64,000 nucleotides of DNA from Acanthacorydalis orientalis (Eukaryota; Arthropoda; Insecta; Megaloptera; Corydalidae), in NCBI GenBank assembly GCA_034766995.1, contig CM068313.1, forward strand, positions 37,080,996 to 37,144,995, written 5' to 3'. Positions 33,446-46,541 of this stretch are shown here, one piece after another. The notes beneath the pieces were generated by a model. The model saw nothing but the letters and a program-made list of their open reading frames with translations. It was not told where the DNA came from and did no database searches. Every line of letters starts with the position of its first letter. Positions within the stretch are counted from its first letter, which is position 1. Position numbers and translations under genes: made by a program.

Positions 33446-33811
33446 CATATTCTATAAACATTAATAAATGTAAATTAGGTATATTCCTGCATATACGCTT
33501 TCAAAAATAAATTATTTAAAAAATTTCAAAAAAAAATATTTGTCATCTCTATCTTATCTTTAATTATATACAGATTCTGCAATTTTTTAAAATGTAAAAT
33601 AATACTCTTTTTTAATATTTTTTACATACTCCCTTAATTTAATCATCTGAAGACATTCTAACACTTTCATATGTGTATTTATAAAAGATAATAAATTGTC
33701 CTTTTTTGTGATGTGAACATTTTAATTTGTTTATTAACATTTTTATAAGATTCGAATACTCAGAAATATTTAAATAACAGTGCATTTATTAAGAAAAACA
33801 AATACAAAATA

Positions 33812-33874
<63 letters not shown>

Positions 33875-36560
33875 CATAGTTACTGTTATTGGAGAACAGA
33901 AATTAAGTGATTAATATATAATTTACAGAAGAGAAAAGAAAGTGTAAACTTATTGTAGATATAAATGAAATTTATTTATAAATACAAATTGTTTACATAT
34001 GAAAATAGCAATAAAAATACATTTTTATTAATGGTTTCGTCAAAAAACTTTATCTGAATAAATAATTTTTCATATTAAATACTTTATTAATAAAAATAAC
34101 GTATTCTGACTTTTCGTCTCATATTTTAGATAAATGTGTTTTCGTGAAATATAACCGAGAAGATTAATACAAAAAGCAAAAAAGACGTTATTTTCAAATA
34201 TGTTATATCTTCATTGGTGTGTCCCATAATTTAAAGCTAATGTAGGAGATATTTTCAAATAAAAAAAAATCAATCAAGTTCTTGATCAACAAATTGAGTG
34301 TAAAATATCTATAAATAACGTTTATAACAAACGTGTGTTAATTAAAGAACATGTATTAGTATTATCGTTAGGATTTGACGGTATATCGTTGAACACTAGA
34401 ATTAAAGTCTCTCTTCCAATTTTAACAATCCGGTACCTCGATATTAAAACACAGCTAATGTTCAAGTATGCACTTACCAATGTATACTATAAAAAGTTCA
34501 GGTAAAAATTACAGCCCTAACAGCAGTCAAGAATTATTTTTAAAGTTGTTTTAAAATTTCATTGTTAAAATTCGTTTGAAAGATTCTATTCGGGCAATTT
34601 AAACACGAAGATAAATAATAATAAACACGTTTGATAACTTTCTATAACTTCGAAAATACGAATTTAAAAATCTCTACACCGGTGTTTCCCACAGAGGTGC
34701 TAGAGAGATACAGATGGGCGATGGAAGCATAAAGAATGAAGAAGAAAGTTTTAAAAACCATTCATTAAAGCAATTACACAGAGATGCGCAAGTTGATACG
34801 GTAACGAAATACATAGAAAAACTAGGTTGGGACTTTTATCAACCCTAGACACATGAGAATAAAATTATCGCCAAAACAAAGTCAGTGAAAATTATCTTCC
34901 TGTGTAACCGGTTGGGAAGAAGACAGAGAAGAACAATGCATATTCTACCGTATCACTTCGCAAGATAACAGATCAAGAGATCTAGAATTTTTGTCTCGGT
35001 ACGACACTTTGCCGTGGGTCCGGGGTGGGAGAGTTAATTTTATACTTTACTGTTTTCAGAGATAAATTGTTTATACATTTTTTCTTTTGGAGTAACTAGG
35101 TTTTTTGAAATTTTTGCTAGTCTATGAATTGAAGTCAGTACATGAATAGAGGTCAATATTTAAACAGATGTCAGATATAGGTGTTCAGGGTGTAAAACCC
35201 CCAGGAACTATCGTCACAGAATAGCCGTTTGATTATATTGAACCTAAAACTAGAACATAACTTGTTATAAACTAACCTAAAAAATAAAAATAAAAACCAT
35301 TCGTATATGTGTCATCTGCTGTGTGTGTTTATTTCTGAAATTACAAGAAGAACTGATAGGAGTAACAACAAATGAAGAATAGAAATTTTAATTCAATGAC
35401 GGGTACCAACAATTCCGGCTCCAAAAGCAGCTAGCTACGCTTTATCCTGGATGATGGGCTATAGTGCAAAAGTTTTTAATTGCATTTCCTTCGCCATATT
35501 TATTGAAACGTGGGTTCAGTGCAGTTACAAATCTGTTAACTAAGAAAAGAAACCGACTATGAATAACTAATCGCGGTGATTTAAGCTGATGCTGCTGATA
35601 AAAATAAAGCCGAACATTAATAAATTGATAGCAGCGCACAAGTCTCATCCTTCTTATTAGGATTATTTTTAATTTTATTCCTAATTTTTATTTTAATTAT
35701 ACTTCGTTATCTTAATATTCTGTGTGTAATGCGGATGTTATTATAGTTGATTTTAATAAATAATTTTATAATTTAATCGTCAGGGGATCTTATTTATAAC
35801 ATCTTCCTTTACTATTTTCCGTAGGCAGAAATATAGATACATAAAAGAACGCAAATTTGTCACTTCATCTTCTGTTCATTCGCTTAAAGAAAGTCGATTT
35901 CCAGGTGGAAGGGTCGAATAATTTTTTCTGGAAAGGGAGCAATAGACTAAATAAGTTTGTGAATCTCTGCTCTATACTTTTCAATGAATAAATAATAATA
36001 AAAAGTCCCATTTTTAATAGCAATTTCGCATTAATTTAATTCCACGAAAATAATGTTCTTGGAATATTTCATATTTTCACAAACAAAATAGGTCAAATTA
36101 AAAAAAAAAAACTGTTCTTAACTAAGAAATAAATGATGACATCACTGAAATCTTTTTTTTCAATTATTTTCATGTATTTTTATTATAATCACAGATGCTT
36201 ACGTTTCTCTTTATTTATTTTCAGCCTTAGTTATTTGCTTAACAAATAAAATACAAGTAATTTAACAATATCATTTTTATGTACTACATCTATATCTAAA
36301 TAAACTTTGAAAACAATGTATCTTGTAATAACTGTATTGTAATCTTGTATTTCCTTTACAATTATTTCGATGGCGTTGTAGTTGTTGGTGGACGAAGCCA
36401 TACGGGCTGTAAAAGATTTAGATTGATAACATAATTAATTGTACCTAAAATATTAACTTAAACTCTCTGTAACAGTTTAAAAAATTACAATAACGTTGTA
36501 CAATGAACAAACAATATTCATAATTAAAAATCGATAAAAGTGTTATTTCAACGGTATTAA
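33192..36560. other. Spacer between genes C and D
   Basis: Holds (AT)n tracts at 33392-33437 and 33818-33869 and a degraded hAT element at 34678-35978. The stretch 33880-34670 and the 36000-36550 segment just beyond the gene D stop are AT-rich with nothing recognised. Confidence 0.6.
34678..35978 (+). mobile_element. Degraded hAT element with SCAND3/ZBED-like transposase tail
   Basis: Left end CGGTGTTTCCCACAG and right end (reverse strand) CAGAGATTCACAAACTTA are hAT-like, flanked by CTCTACAC and CTCTATAC (7 of 8 matching). The plus strand near 35510-35655 reads GFSAVTNLLTKKRNRL and, in another frame, IKPNINKLIAAHKSHPS, the C-terminal signature of SCAND3/ZBED-type hAT transposases. Confidence 0.6.
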
Positions 36561-36925
36561 TCAATCAGTCGATATTCGAATGCAAAAACGTACTCTTTGT
36601 GTTGTTGTTGTATTGGAAATTGATATTTGATAACCCTCCATATTGGCACGTACAGCATTCGTCAATGGATACAGAGAACCGCACATTCCACTGAAATCGT
36701 CCGTATCCAATGAAAAGACATAAAGACCTCCATATCGTTTTGTTCTAATCCACTCTGCTTTCAAAGAAATACTTTCAACATCGTCATAGCCTACCCACTG
36801 ATCATCTTTATATGAGTATGGGGCTTTTCCGACATTATCCCAACCTCGAGTCCAAGGAGATGTTGATTGTTGTAAATTACTACAGATCTACAAAATAATA
36901 ATGATTCTGAACTCAAATATATTTG

Positions 36926-36993
<68 letters not shown>

Positions 36994-37865
36994 GAGGGTC
37001 GTTTAATAAGTATGGTAAAAGGCAAGTTAAACACCGTTTCTTTTGGAAAAAATCGATTTTATTTCTCAACATAGTCGCCATTGAGGGCTATACACTTGAC
37101 CCAACGAATTTCCAATTTTTTCATTCCGTCGGCAAAGTAGCTTTTCTCAAAGTTTGCAAAATTCGCATTGATGGCGACGATGACGTCCTCAATAGACGAT
37201 AATTTCTTAGCTAATGTTTCAAGTTTGGGAAGAGGAAAAAGTCACGCGAGGCCACGTCCGAAGAATAGGGTGGATGAGGAATCAATTCGAAGCCTAATTC
37301 GTGCAATTTTTCCATTGAGACGGTCTATTTGTGGGACGGCGCGTTGTCATGATGAAAGAACACTTTTTTGTGCACCAACCTTGACAGTTTTTGTTTCAGC
37401 TTTTCTTTCAAACGGTCCAATAATGTTGCACAATAGGCTCCTGTTATCGTTTTTGCTTTCGTTAAGTAGTCGATCAGGATGATTCCTTGGGAATCCCAAA
37501 AACAGTGGCCATCACCTTCCCAGCCGACAAAACGCTCTTCGACTTCTTCGGCGCACTTTCACCAGTCATTGTCTACCACTTTAACAGTTTCTTCTGCTCA
37601 GATATATAATAGTGGGTCCATGTTTCGTCCACGGTGAAAAAACGACGCAAAAAGCCCGCTCGTTTTTTTCCATTTCTACTTCAACTGCTACAACGCTCGT
37701 TTCAAACATTTGTAGAATTTGAACAACGCATCGCTTTTGATTGAAATTTCACCTATACTAGTTTGAAAAGTAACACTTGATAGCCATGACGTTACCAAGT
37801 GAATCACTATCTCATAGAAATTTACCAGACTTATCGAACGACCCTCGTATATATATATATATATC

Positions 37866-37911
<46 letters not shown>

Positions 37912-38714
37912 TGTAAGCAGATCTCTCATATATATTTGTGATATCCAATTTGTAATATTTACTGATGATACTAGTATTCTAAACAGCGATGAAATAATAC
38001 AAAATTCAAATACAACAGTGAAAAAACAGAAATTAAAAATAAATACACATATTTGGGTGTTCCAATAACAATGAAAGGAATGTTAATTGAAGGACAAAAA
38101 TATATGGAAACTAAAGTAAACATTGCAATGTCAGGACTGTGGAATATATTAATAAAAATGAAAATGAACAATTGGTAAACAATCACAGAAGTATGGCAAC
38201 CTCTGGTTCGTTTGACTCGACTGTATTGTATGGTTATTTTCGGACCGATAGAAGACTTGAAACATATTTTCTTTATTCTTCTTATCCTCATTACGAGAAC
38301 TTAAGAATACATTTCCTAGAATAAATAGTCTTAAAATAAAGAACTATCAAGACGTACGGAGCTATACTATTTCATCGCAAAGTATCTAAAAAACAGAAGT
38401 GCCATCGACGATAACGACACATTTGACAATTTTGATTCCATATTTTAATTTTAAAATTATACTTTAATATATTTAACAATTGAATATGTACTTCGTAATA
38501 TGCTAATGCACCGCCGATATTCGTAAGATGTCCTGGTTTTCCGAGTCCTTTCACTTTTGCTCCAATTTCATGATTCGTTGAATTATCAAGAGTAGCAGTT
38601 CGTCCATAGAACGGTATTCCAATTATTAATTTCTCAGGAGGACATCCTCCATTCACCCATATTTGCACTCCGTCATTCTAATAACAAGATGTTTTTGTCA
38701 GTTCATTGTATTTC

Positions 38715-38784
<70 letters not shown>

Positions 38785-40425
38785 TATTTGACTCTAAATC
38801 ATTTAGTTGTATTTTAATTAAGAGGAAAAAATGTTTAACTGTTTATTTTGTAAAAATAATACTTGCGATATTTATGCTTGATAAAATTCCTACATCATGC
38901 GGTCTTTTATACAATGGAGATTGTACATCAACAAAGCCAATCCAGAATGGCCGTAGTTCAAACGTTCTTAATAAAACAGCATCAAGTAAACTGTCAAAGA
39001 ATGTTCAACAATTTATTAACAATATTTTGATATATACCCTTAATTATGTGGGAATAAAAACATGATTGAAAATTCTCGGCGATATATTAATTTAAAATCA
39101 ATTTACTTGCACATATCAGCAATAAAAATAACATTTTTTAATGCGCTGTTTGAAATAATTCCTTGCATTGTCAAAATCCAATTCTGATTTTGTTTATTGA
39201 ATGCTCTTCTCATTTCCTCGACGAAATACAAATAGTTGTTTTTATGAGTGGCGTCTTTGATAGCGTAGATATCCCAATCGATGTTAATTCCATCGAAATT
39301 ATAATATTTAAGAAACTCTGAAATCAAAAAAAAACACGCACACAAATGTAGTACACACATTTTTATTTCTAATCATTTTTAATAAAGCAAACGAAAATTT
39401 AGTCAATGCTCATGCGGTTAAAGAAGAACATATACCAGGGATGGGCGACTTTTTCGATAAGAAGAGCCACATATAATACTGTTTATACATTTTTGAATCT
39501 TGAAGAGCCGCAGAAAATATTATTTTTAAATTGTATTTATAAATAATAAAAAATACAATTATATAGTTATTCTACTCAGTAAAGCAGAATATGTTTAATC
39601 TCTACTCATTGACGACTTTGATTGAGTCTTCATCTTTGCAGTTAATAGTTTAAACTCAGTTACGCAGTTTGGACACACAATCCATATGGATGTTTGAAAA
39701 AATAATGTGAATTACCCGTTTATATACATAAAATATTCTAATATTGGTACACACTATACTACAATAGATTATTAATATAAAAGTTTAAGATAAATGGCAA
39801 CGAAACCAAATATTGTCTCGGGAGCCGTACAGAGTAGCTTTGGGAGCCGCAATTCACCCACCGTTGATATATACTATACCTGCAATACTGTCGATGAATG
39901 TATCTCGACGAGATTTAACTGATATCATTTCAGCAAACGACTTGACATTTACTAGCGGATTTCCTAATGAAATTAAATACTTTGCATTAGGATTTGAAAT
40001 TTTGTTGTCAGTGAAATTTCTGAAGCCATTGAAATCCACATCAACCTATAAAATACATATAATTTCAGTATTGGCTGATGAATTACTTTGAATTGTCAAA
40101 GTTATTCATATTCCAGATAATATTCACTTACTAACTCATTTTGAATTTTTAATATCCAAGTTGTATTATCAATATCAATCATTGAATAAATAAAATGTGT
40201 ACATTGATCTTCGGGCAGTTTTTCTGTATTATAAAATCCTTCTCCACGTCTATATGCACTGAGAGCCGCATTATAATAACAGGCTATCCATGGACTTTTA
40301 GTTGTTTGTGCTGAAACTATGAAAACATTTTATGTCTTCTTTATTATGAGATCGTTATTCAACTTTATTCGTTTACAATAATTTTCCAAACTAACAATAA
40401 TGGCCTCAAGAAATATAGTTATGCA

Positions 40426-40476
<51 letters not shown>

Positions 40477-41085
40477 AAAATCAGTTTACTAAATTACTTG
40501 ATTATAATACATTATTGAAAATAATTCATATATCCAATAATTGTAAATAAATCAATTTATTTCAATACATATTTAGAGAGGAATCTATTATCATCAAAAT
40601 GTGTAGGCTCATACGAATCACAGATTGATAAATAATTGAACAAAGATGTTCTCTGTTGTGTTATCTGATATACTTCTTCTCAAAACTTTTCACGGATCAA
40701 TGTCTTCATGCACCAATGTAGCATTATTCCACACAAGACAAAAATTATTTTCAGAAGTGAAAGTCTGTCCGGAAAAAGAAAGAACCTATGATTCTATAAG
40801 GTCAAATTACAACTTAAACTGATAGTGTTTGTTACTGTACATGATCTCGTGTGGGTTCTATCATTCTAGTAAACACAATTATACCAATTGATACGATTTA
40901 TTTTAAAAATAGCTTCACTAGTCATAACATGTTGTTTACTACATCGTTCGGATTTATCTCACATATTATCTACATTCTGTTCCAAGATTCAATTCTACTG
41001 TCAGGCCTGTCTTCATTTCGCTTTTGTAACTTGTGTCTTGGACGGTATGGCTTTCGTATCTTTTCATAAACTGATTTTTCCCTAC

Positions 41086-41150
<65 letters not shown>

Positions 41151-42058
41151 GTAGGTGGTTTCAAGTATTCTTGACATGATGTACTCGGGTTTTTCCTCAA
41201 GTAAAAATGTTTGATTACCTGGAAAGTAATACCCCTTTACATCCTATATAAACCATGTGTTCCATAAAATTGTCATTACTTATTTTTTTTCCAGACGTTA
41301 GAAACGGTGAATGTTCAGTGAAATCTCATCGCGATTCAAAAATAAAGGCAAGTAGAATGCTGTAAGCAGTTTTTGGGATTCTGAAGCGGAAAGAAGAAAA
41401 AAGTAATTGACTCCATTGTTACGGGCGATGAAACTATGATTCTGTCATGATCCTAGAACGAAAAGTTAACAGAACGGCATCGAAAAACCAGCCACAAAGA
41501 AATCGAAGGTTACCGAGAGTACTTGAAAGGTCATGGCGACAGTTTTTTGTGATTCACAGAGAATCCTTATGATCGATTTTAAAGAAAGATACATGGTAAT
41601 GAATATCGATTATTATGCGGTTTTTTTAGAGAGACAGCTTCGTCAAGAAATAAGTGAAAAACGTCGCTGGAAATTTTCTCGAGGTATTCTTCTTCTACGC
41701 GACAATGCATCCGTCCATACCGTTGCGGTTGCGAAGGTCGCTGTTCGAGAATACGGTTTTCAAGAAGTCGCTCACAGTCGCCTTACAGTCCAGACCTGGC
41801 CATTAGCGACTATTTTCCATTCGCAAAATTGAAGGCCGACCTTCGAAGAAATTGACAGCGACGAGGAAGTGCAAGGAGCAGTTTTGGCCTATTTTGAAGA
41901 CAAAACTTTAGAGTACTTTTTTAACGGTTTAGAACTTTTAATTAAGCGCTGTAAAAAGTGCATAGAAATCAAAAGAGAATATATTGAAAAATATTAGAAA
42001 AAAATTTTTCTTTTCTTTCTCCTTCTATCTCAGTTCAAGAATACCTGGAACCAACCTC

Positions 42059-42128
<70 letters not shown>

Positions 42129-42312
42129 AATAAAATAAAATAAAAATAAATTTTATTGCTCATAAATATAATACAGGGCCGGGTTTGGCCTTATGTTTTT
42201 GGTATTTGTGCGGTGCCCTTACCTAGGACGGTATTTATCCGTAATTGGGGGGTGTGGGTTGTGCGTTGTGTTAATTGTGATTTTTATTAATGTCTCTTGC
42301 GTGGGTTCCGGG

Positions 42313-42358
<46 letters not shown>

Positions 42359-42718
42359 AGACGACACATGAAGCCGATCGTCTAGATTCATTATCCATGT
42401 GTTGCCCTGGAAACGCACTGTTGTTATATAAACAACAACAGTGCGTTTCCACGGCGCGTTCGCACACACTACGTCTGTCGGTTGTAATTATCTTCAATGT
42501 AATTATCTTAATTCTAATTATCTTCAACTATGAATGTTTATTATAAAATAAACATTGATAGAACCAAGCGACAGACGTAGTGTGTGTGGACGCGTATTGT
42601 GATCAACCTTTGACTCGTATATATGCATTATCCATCGCCGTTGTTATTTGTAATAATTTATAAATAAATTGTTGTCTATTTTGTGTTAGTATTAAAGCAA
42701 CCCTTTCCCATGCACGCT

Positions 42719-42789
<71 letters not shown>

Positions 42790-44795
42790 ATAGAGAAAAA
42801 GTCAATTTACGACACATACATATCATTACAACGTTTTAAATACAATAAATTTAAAAAGTCATTTTATATTAACTTGTTATATTAAACTTTTTCATTAATT
42901 TTAGTTTTTAATCGAATTTTATGAACAGAAACTATTAATTAGTATTTATTAATTTTTGATATTGAAAACTAGCTTACAAATTTTATTTCCAAACCAATTT
43001 TCATATTTTAAGTGTACATAATATTTAAAAAACACATTTGAACTCTAGTTCATCGTTTTGTAAGTGAATGAGATAAAGGCGTGCTGTTACAGACGCATAG
43101 TGTGAGAAAATGATATTCATTTATAAAAAACTGCACTTGATCTAACATTAAAGATTTTTTCATATATTTTATTATTAATTAATCATTAATAATATTTTAT
43201 CATTAATCCTTTTTCAAAAAAAAAGTTATGAATAAGAAGCAAATATTATAAATAATAAAATTAAATATACAAGAATAAATTTTCACAAATTTATTTCTTT
43301 TCATCACACAAACCATACTTTTTTACTGGTCAAAAATGTTTAGTAAATTATTATTGATCATTTTTGATCAGAAAGAGAACTATGATTTATGGAGTGAAAA
43401 AACAATTAATTTGTGAAAGTAAATTTAGCCACAGTATCAGAACTGTACTGTGGAATGTATCATTTATATTTTAAAAATCAAAAATAATTATTTTCCAGTT
43501 TCTGATAATTGCAAAGGTTACTGTATTTTTGAAAATGTCAGTACTATTTTTACTGAGCTAGTCAAATAAATTATTAAATGTACTAATAAACTAATTTAGA
43601 ATTTTTTTATCAAACTTATTTTTTTCAGAAGTTCTAAATTTTTCAAAATATAATCACTTTTATATCTACCGTTAGCCAATTAATAACCTTTTTTGTCCAT
43701 TAATCATCATTTTTAATAATTAATTATAACTTTCTATATTTTTCATTTTGAGCACAATGCTACAGAACAGTAAAATTTTTAAGAGCAATTAATATGCAAT
43801 TTTCACAAACAGTACAATTTATCTTGTTTTCATCGACGCAAGGATATTTCGTTTAAAGAGAACTGTTATGAATATTTTTTTAAAGTTACTAAAACTGAGA
43901 GAATTTATAGTGCTAAAAGAGCACTTTCCGTATAGAAAACGTGAAATTAATGAATTTAAAAAAAGCAGTCGGGTAACGGGTGAAAGCGAAAAAAATCGAG
44001 GATGTCTAATGTTTATCAAACGTCTGATCAGCCTAATTAGGACAAAAAGGTTAAAAAGACTAGCATGAATAAAAAATATGGGGTGGAAAAAAACAGGAGA
44101 CAGTATCTAGCCTACAGACATTTTTGATAAATAAGTAAAAGTCAGGATGAGAATAACGAATAAGACGAGATAAATAAAATATAAAATATATATTGATAGT
44201 AGAAAACTAATCTTCAAGTACAAGAGTAACACAAACATTATAGGGGAAAAATATTATCAGTTAAAATTAAAACGTCCCTAGCAAAAAAATGCATAAAATC
44301 CAAACAATATAGAAAATGTGAAAAACAAGAACAAAAATAAGCTAATCACTAAAAGAAGACAAATAATTGAATAAATGTTTTGATGATTAAATTACTTCAT
44401 AAAATTAAACAAACGGATTTTGAATCTTGTGCAGAGTTCATTTTTAAATTTTATTTTTTTTGCAGATTATTATTACTTGTTGATATTTTATTATAAATAT
44501 TATAGTATTTTAAAAACCGCTAATTAACAGAACACATACAACGGTGTCTTCATTTATTGTTAGATTCAACTTACTGCTATAATATTAAATAAAAAAAATT
44601 ATTTGCTTTCGAATAAAATCGACAATTTTTGTAAAAAAATATTTACATTGCCAGAAAAACTGCAATATTCGTGAAGCTAGAAAATCGTAACGTCTTTAAT
44701 GATTTTTGAGTGAATTATTTACTTCATTTAATAAAATCAAAAATATTTAAGAACATTATTATAATTATACCATATGTTATTTGCGATTTTCAATT

Positions 44796-44848
<53 letters not shown>

Positions 44849-44868
44849 ATATGTACATATGTATTTAC

Positions 44869-44940
<72 letters not shown>

Positions 44941-45412
44941 CTGTATGTATATATGCACAATGAACCCCCGCTTTACAATTAGCTGAATATAATCAAATCA
45001 CTTAATAATAAACAAACTTTATTGTACAATTAAACGTGCAATTATGACTTAATTATGACACATTGAAGTATATTTAATTTAATTAAATCATGTTTATATT
45101 TTAGATCTCATCTATTGTAATGAAAAACAATTTAATAAGATGGGGAAATTTTCAGCATTGAATATATATATATATATATAAATTATTAAAATACGAATAA
45201 TATTTTTTTTTTAATTTTACATTATGATATTTCCACGATACGGTGGGGTCTCTAGTACGGATTATTATCGTAAAACGCAGTTCACTGTCTGTACAGATTT
45301 GTTATTTTCATTTATAAAAATAACAGTTATGAAACGCGACACATACGTAAAAGAAACACTTACCAGTTATCACTACAACTAAGTTAAAAATAATAGCACT
45401 GATTGGAAACAT
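36561..45412 (-). CDS. Chitinase-like gene D (GH18), complete, 415 aa, most degenerate active site
   Basis: Seven coding exons on the minus strand: 45364-45412, 40132-40316, 39880-40045, 39107-39317, 38867-38990, 38492-38677 and 36561-36887, 1248 nt in all. Exon 1 ([16 protein letters not shown]) was assigned because it is the nearest upstream ATG with a hydrophobic run and a phase-1 donor, as in its paralogues; it sits 5 kb upstream, so it is the least certain exon. The active site is widely altered: ISLGNP replaces SxGGW (N107, P108), the catalytic segment is DGINIDWD (N145, D147, and Asp149 where the catalytic Glu belongs), MxYD is RTFE, and the Trp site is Phe365. The C-terminus is about 15 residues longer ([10 protein letters not shown]...). 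The exon 38867-38990 uses a GC donor (GCAAGT). The frame is open throughout, so this is a maintained chitinase-like protein rather than a pseudogene. Confidence 0.85.
36991..37850 (-). mobile_element. Mariner (DD34D) element in intron 6 of gene D
   Basis: Inverted ends CGAGGGTCGTTTAATAAGT (left) and CGAGGGTCGTTCGATAAGT (right, reverse strand), same family as the 28.5-kb element but in opposite orientation. The minus strand encodes [10 protein letters not shown], a stop, then [14 protein letters not shown] and [10 protein letters not shown], with 34 positions between the two catalytic Asp. Both ends abut (AT)n. Confidence 0.88.
37925..38290 (+). pseudogene. LINE reverse-transcriptase fragment in intron 6 of gene D
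   Basis: Plus-strand [11 protein letters not shown] (x-DD box) is followed in another frame by [23 protein letters not shown] and [11 protein letters not shown], the usual order after the RT active site in non-LTR elements. No ends identified. Confidence 0.5.
39436..39866. mobile_element. hAT element filling most of intron 3 of gene D
   Basis: A 431-bp element begins CAGGGATGGGCGACTTTTT and ends (reverse strand) CAACGGTGGGTGAATTGC, flanked by ACATATAC (39428-39435) and ATATATAC (39867-39874). Both ends carry GAGCCGC/GAGCCAC words typical of hAT subterminal repeats. Its right end plus target duplication stops only four bases from the splice donor GT at 39879-39878. Confidence 0.75.
41146..42062 (+). 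mobile_element. Mariner element (second family) in intron 1 of gene D
   Basis: Ends ACGTAGGTGGTTTCAAGTAT and (reverse strand) ACGAGGTTGGTTCCAGGTAT make inverted repeats. The plus strand shows SIVTGDETM (first Asp region), [14 protein letters not shown] (second Asp), [20 protein letters not shown] (third Asp) and a C-terminal [16 protein letters not shown] tail, split over frames with stops. (AT)n lies on both sides. Confidence 0.85.
42123..42315 (-). mobile_element. LINE 3' end, 5'-truncated, with (TTTTA)n tail
   Basis: On the minus strand a GC-richer sequence (CCCGGCCCTGTATTATATTT) runs into AGCAATAAAATTT and a tail of TTTTA/TTTA units. Lack of the 5' part and a terminal simple repeat fit target-primed reverse transcription. 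Clade unknown. Confidence 0.45.
42355..42722 (+). mobile_element. Putative solo LTR or TRIM element (368 bp)
   Basis: Starts TGTTAG and ends CTAACA, the TG...CA inverted termini of LTRs, with (AT)n on both sides consistent with an ATAT target duplication. It holds a hairpin with 15-18 bp arms (GGAAACGCACTGTTG around TATATAA) near 42409-42450 and an 18-bp exact inverted pair at 42463-42480 and 42569-42586, and an AATAAAT poly(A)-like signal near the end. Confidence 0.5.
43378..43460 (+). repeat. Dispersed repeat R3, copy 3 (partial)
   Basis: Shares GGAGTGAAAAAA, TTGTGAAAGT and TATCAGAACTGT with the two copies in gene B. Located in intron 1 of gene D. Confidence 0.45.
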
Positions 45413-45747
45413 AATTAAAAAAATAAAATAATTGTACCATATAGCTAATTTTTGTTCAGTGTTGCACTGCTCAAAATGCAGTTTGTTTCAAACAGGTTTT
45501 GCAAGTGATCATACAATATTTACAATACTGAAACTCAAATAAACCTTCCCGACTTATATGATGCTGTGTATGTTTATAATACATTAAGTTCAAACCATAG
45601 TATAACTAATGAAATATTGTGTTTAATTATATTCGTATAAACAAATATAAAACACTTTTAGTCATACTTTCTCTACGTAACTCTTTATCTATTTGGAAAT
45701 TTTATGCATAAACAAAAGATATTATAAAATAGTAGTACATACACACA

Positions 45748-45812
<65 letters not shown>

Positions 45813-46489
45813 TCATATGTTGTGTATTTATGTATATAATATTCTATCTGTAAGGATTCACAGTTGGATGAAAACCTTTTCTTTTAATGAACTAATCTTC
45901 CAGATTGATTAACTTCCTATCCTACCTATCCATAAATCCATTCATTCGGACTTTTTATATTTCTTGATTCCAAATGAATATTTCTTAATTCATGGTCAAT
46001 AGTTTCTATTTTCTTCTCTTTTTGTAACATGTTCTATTAGTTCTATTTTATACTCTTCTCTCTTGTTATTATATCTATTATTCACGTTTATTTTCGAATC
46101 CATTCTATTCTCCATCTATCTCTTCTTGTTAATCTTGACATGTACATTCCATGATTCTTTATATTGTCTAAAATCGTCCAGTCATTTCGATATTCAGAAC
46201 CCATGATTCACTTCAATACGTATAGATTTTCAGTATACATTGATCGAATACTTCTTGATTCAAAATAGAATCATCTATTTAAAAATCAAGATGTTTCATC
46301 TGAATGAGTTGAAATCCATTTTATTCTCCTGGCAATCTAATTAAAAAAAATGAATTCTTATTAAAAAATTGATGCAAACGAAAACCGACTGTGTAATTTC
46401 TTCGATTCCTTATTCCCATCAACAGATAGTCATTCAATTTACAAACACACAGTCATTAAGTATCAATTTTATTTTGTTATAATTCATGA

Positions 46490-46541
<52 letters not shown>

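Larger units (their letters stand above)
40317..45363. other. Intron 1 of gene D (5 kb)
   Basis: Longest intron in the window. Contains a mariner (41146-42062), a LINE 3' tail (42123-42315), a solo LTR (42355-42722), repeat R3 copy 3 (43378-43460) and large (AT)n tracts at 40431-40470, 41089-41144, 42063-42121, 42723-42786 and 44800-44937. The stretch 43460-44700 shows no identifiable gene. Confidence 0.6.

Noticed and set aside
43868..44068. 66-codon plus-strand frame rich in Lys and Arg
   Set aside because: In intron 1 of gene D, with an overlapping frame on the other strand and no recognisable motif.
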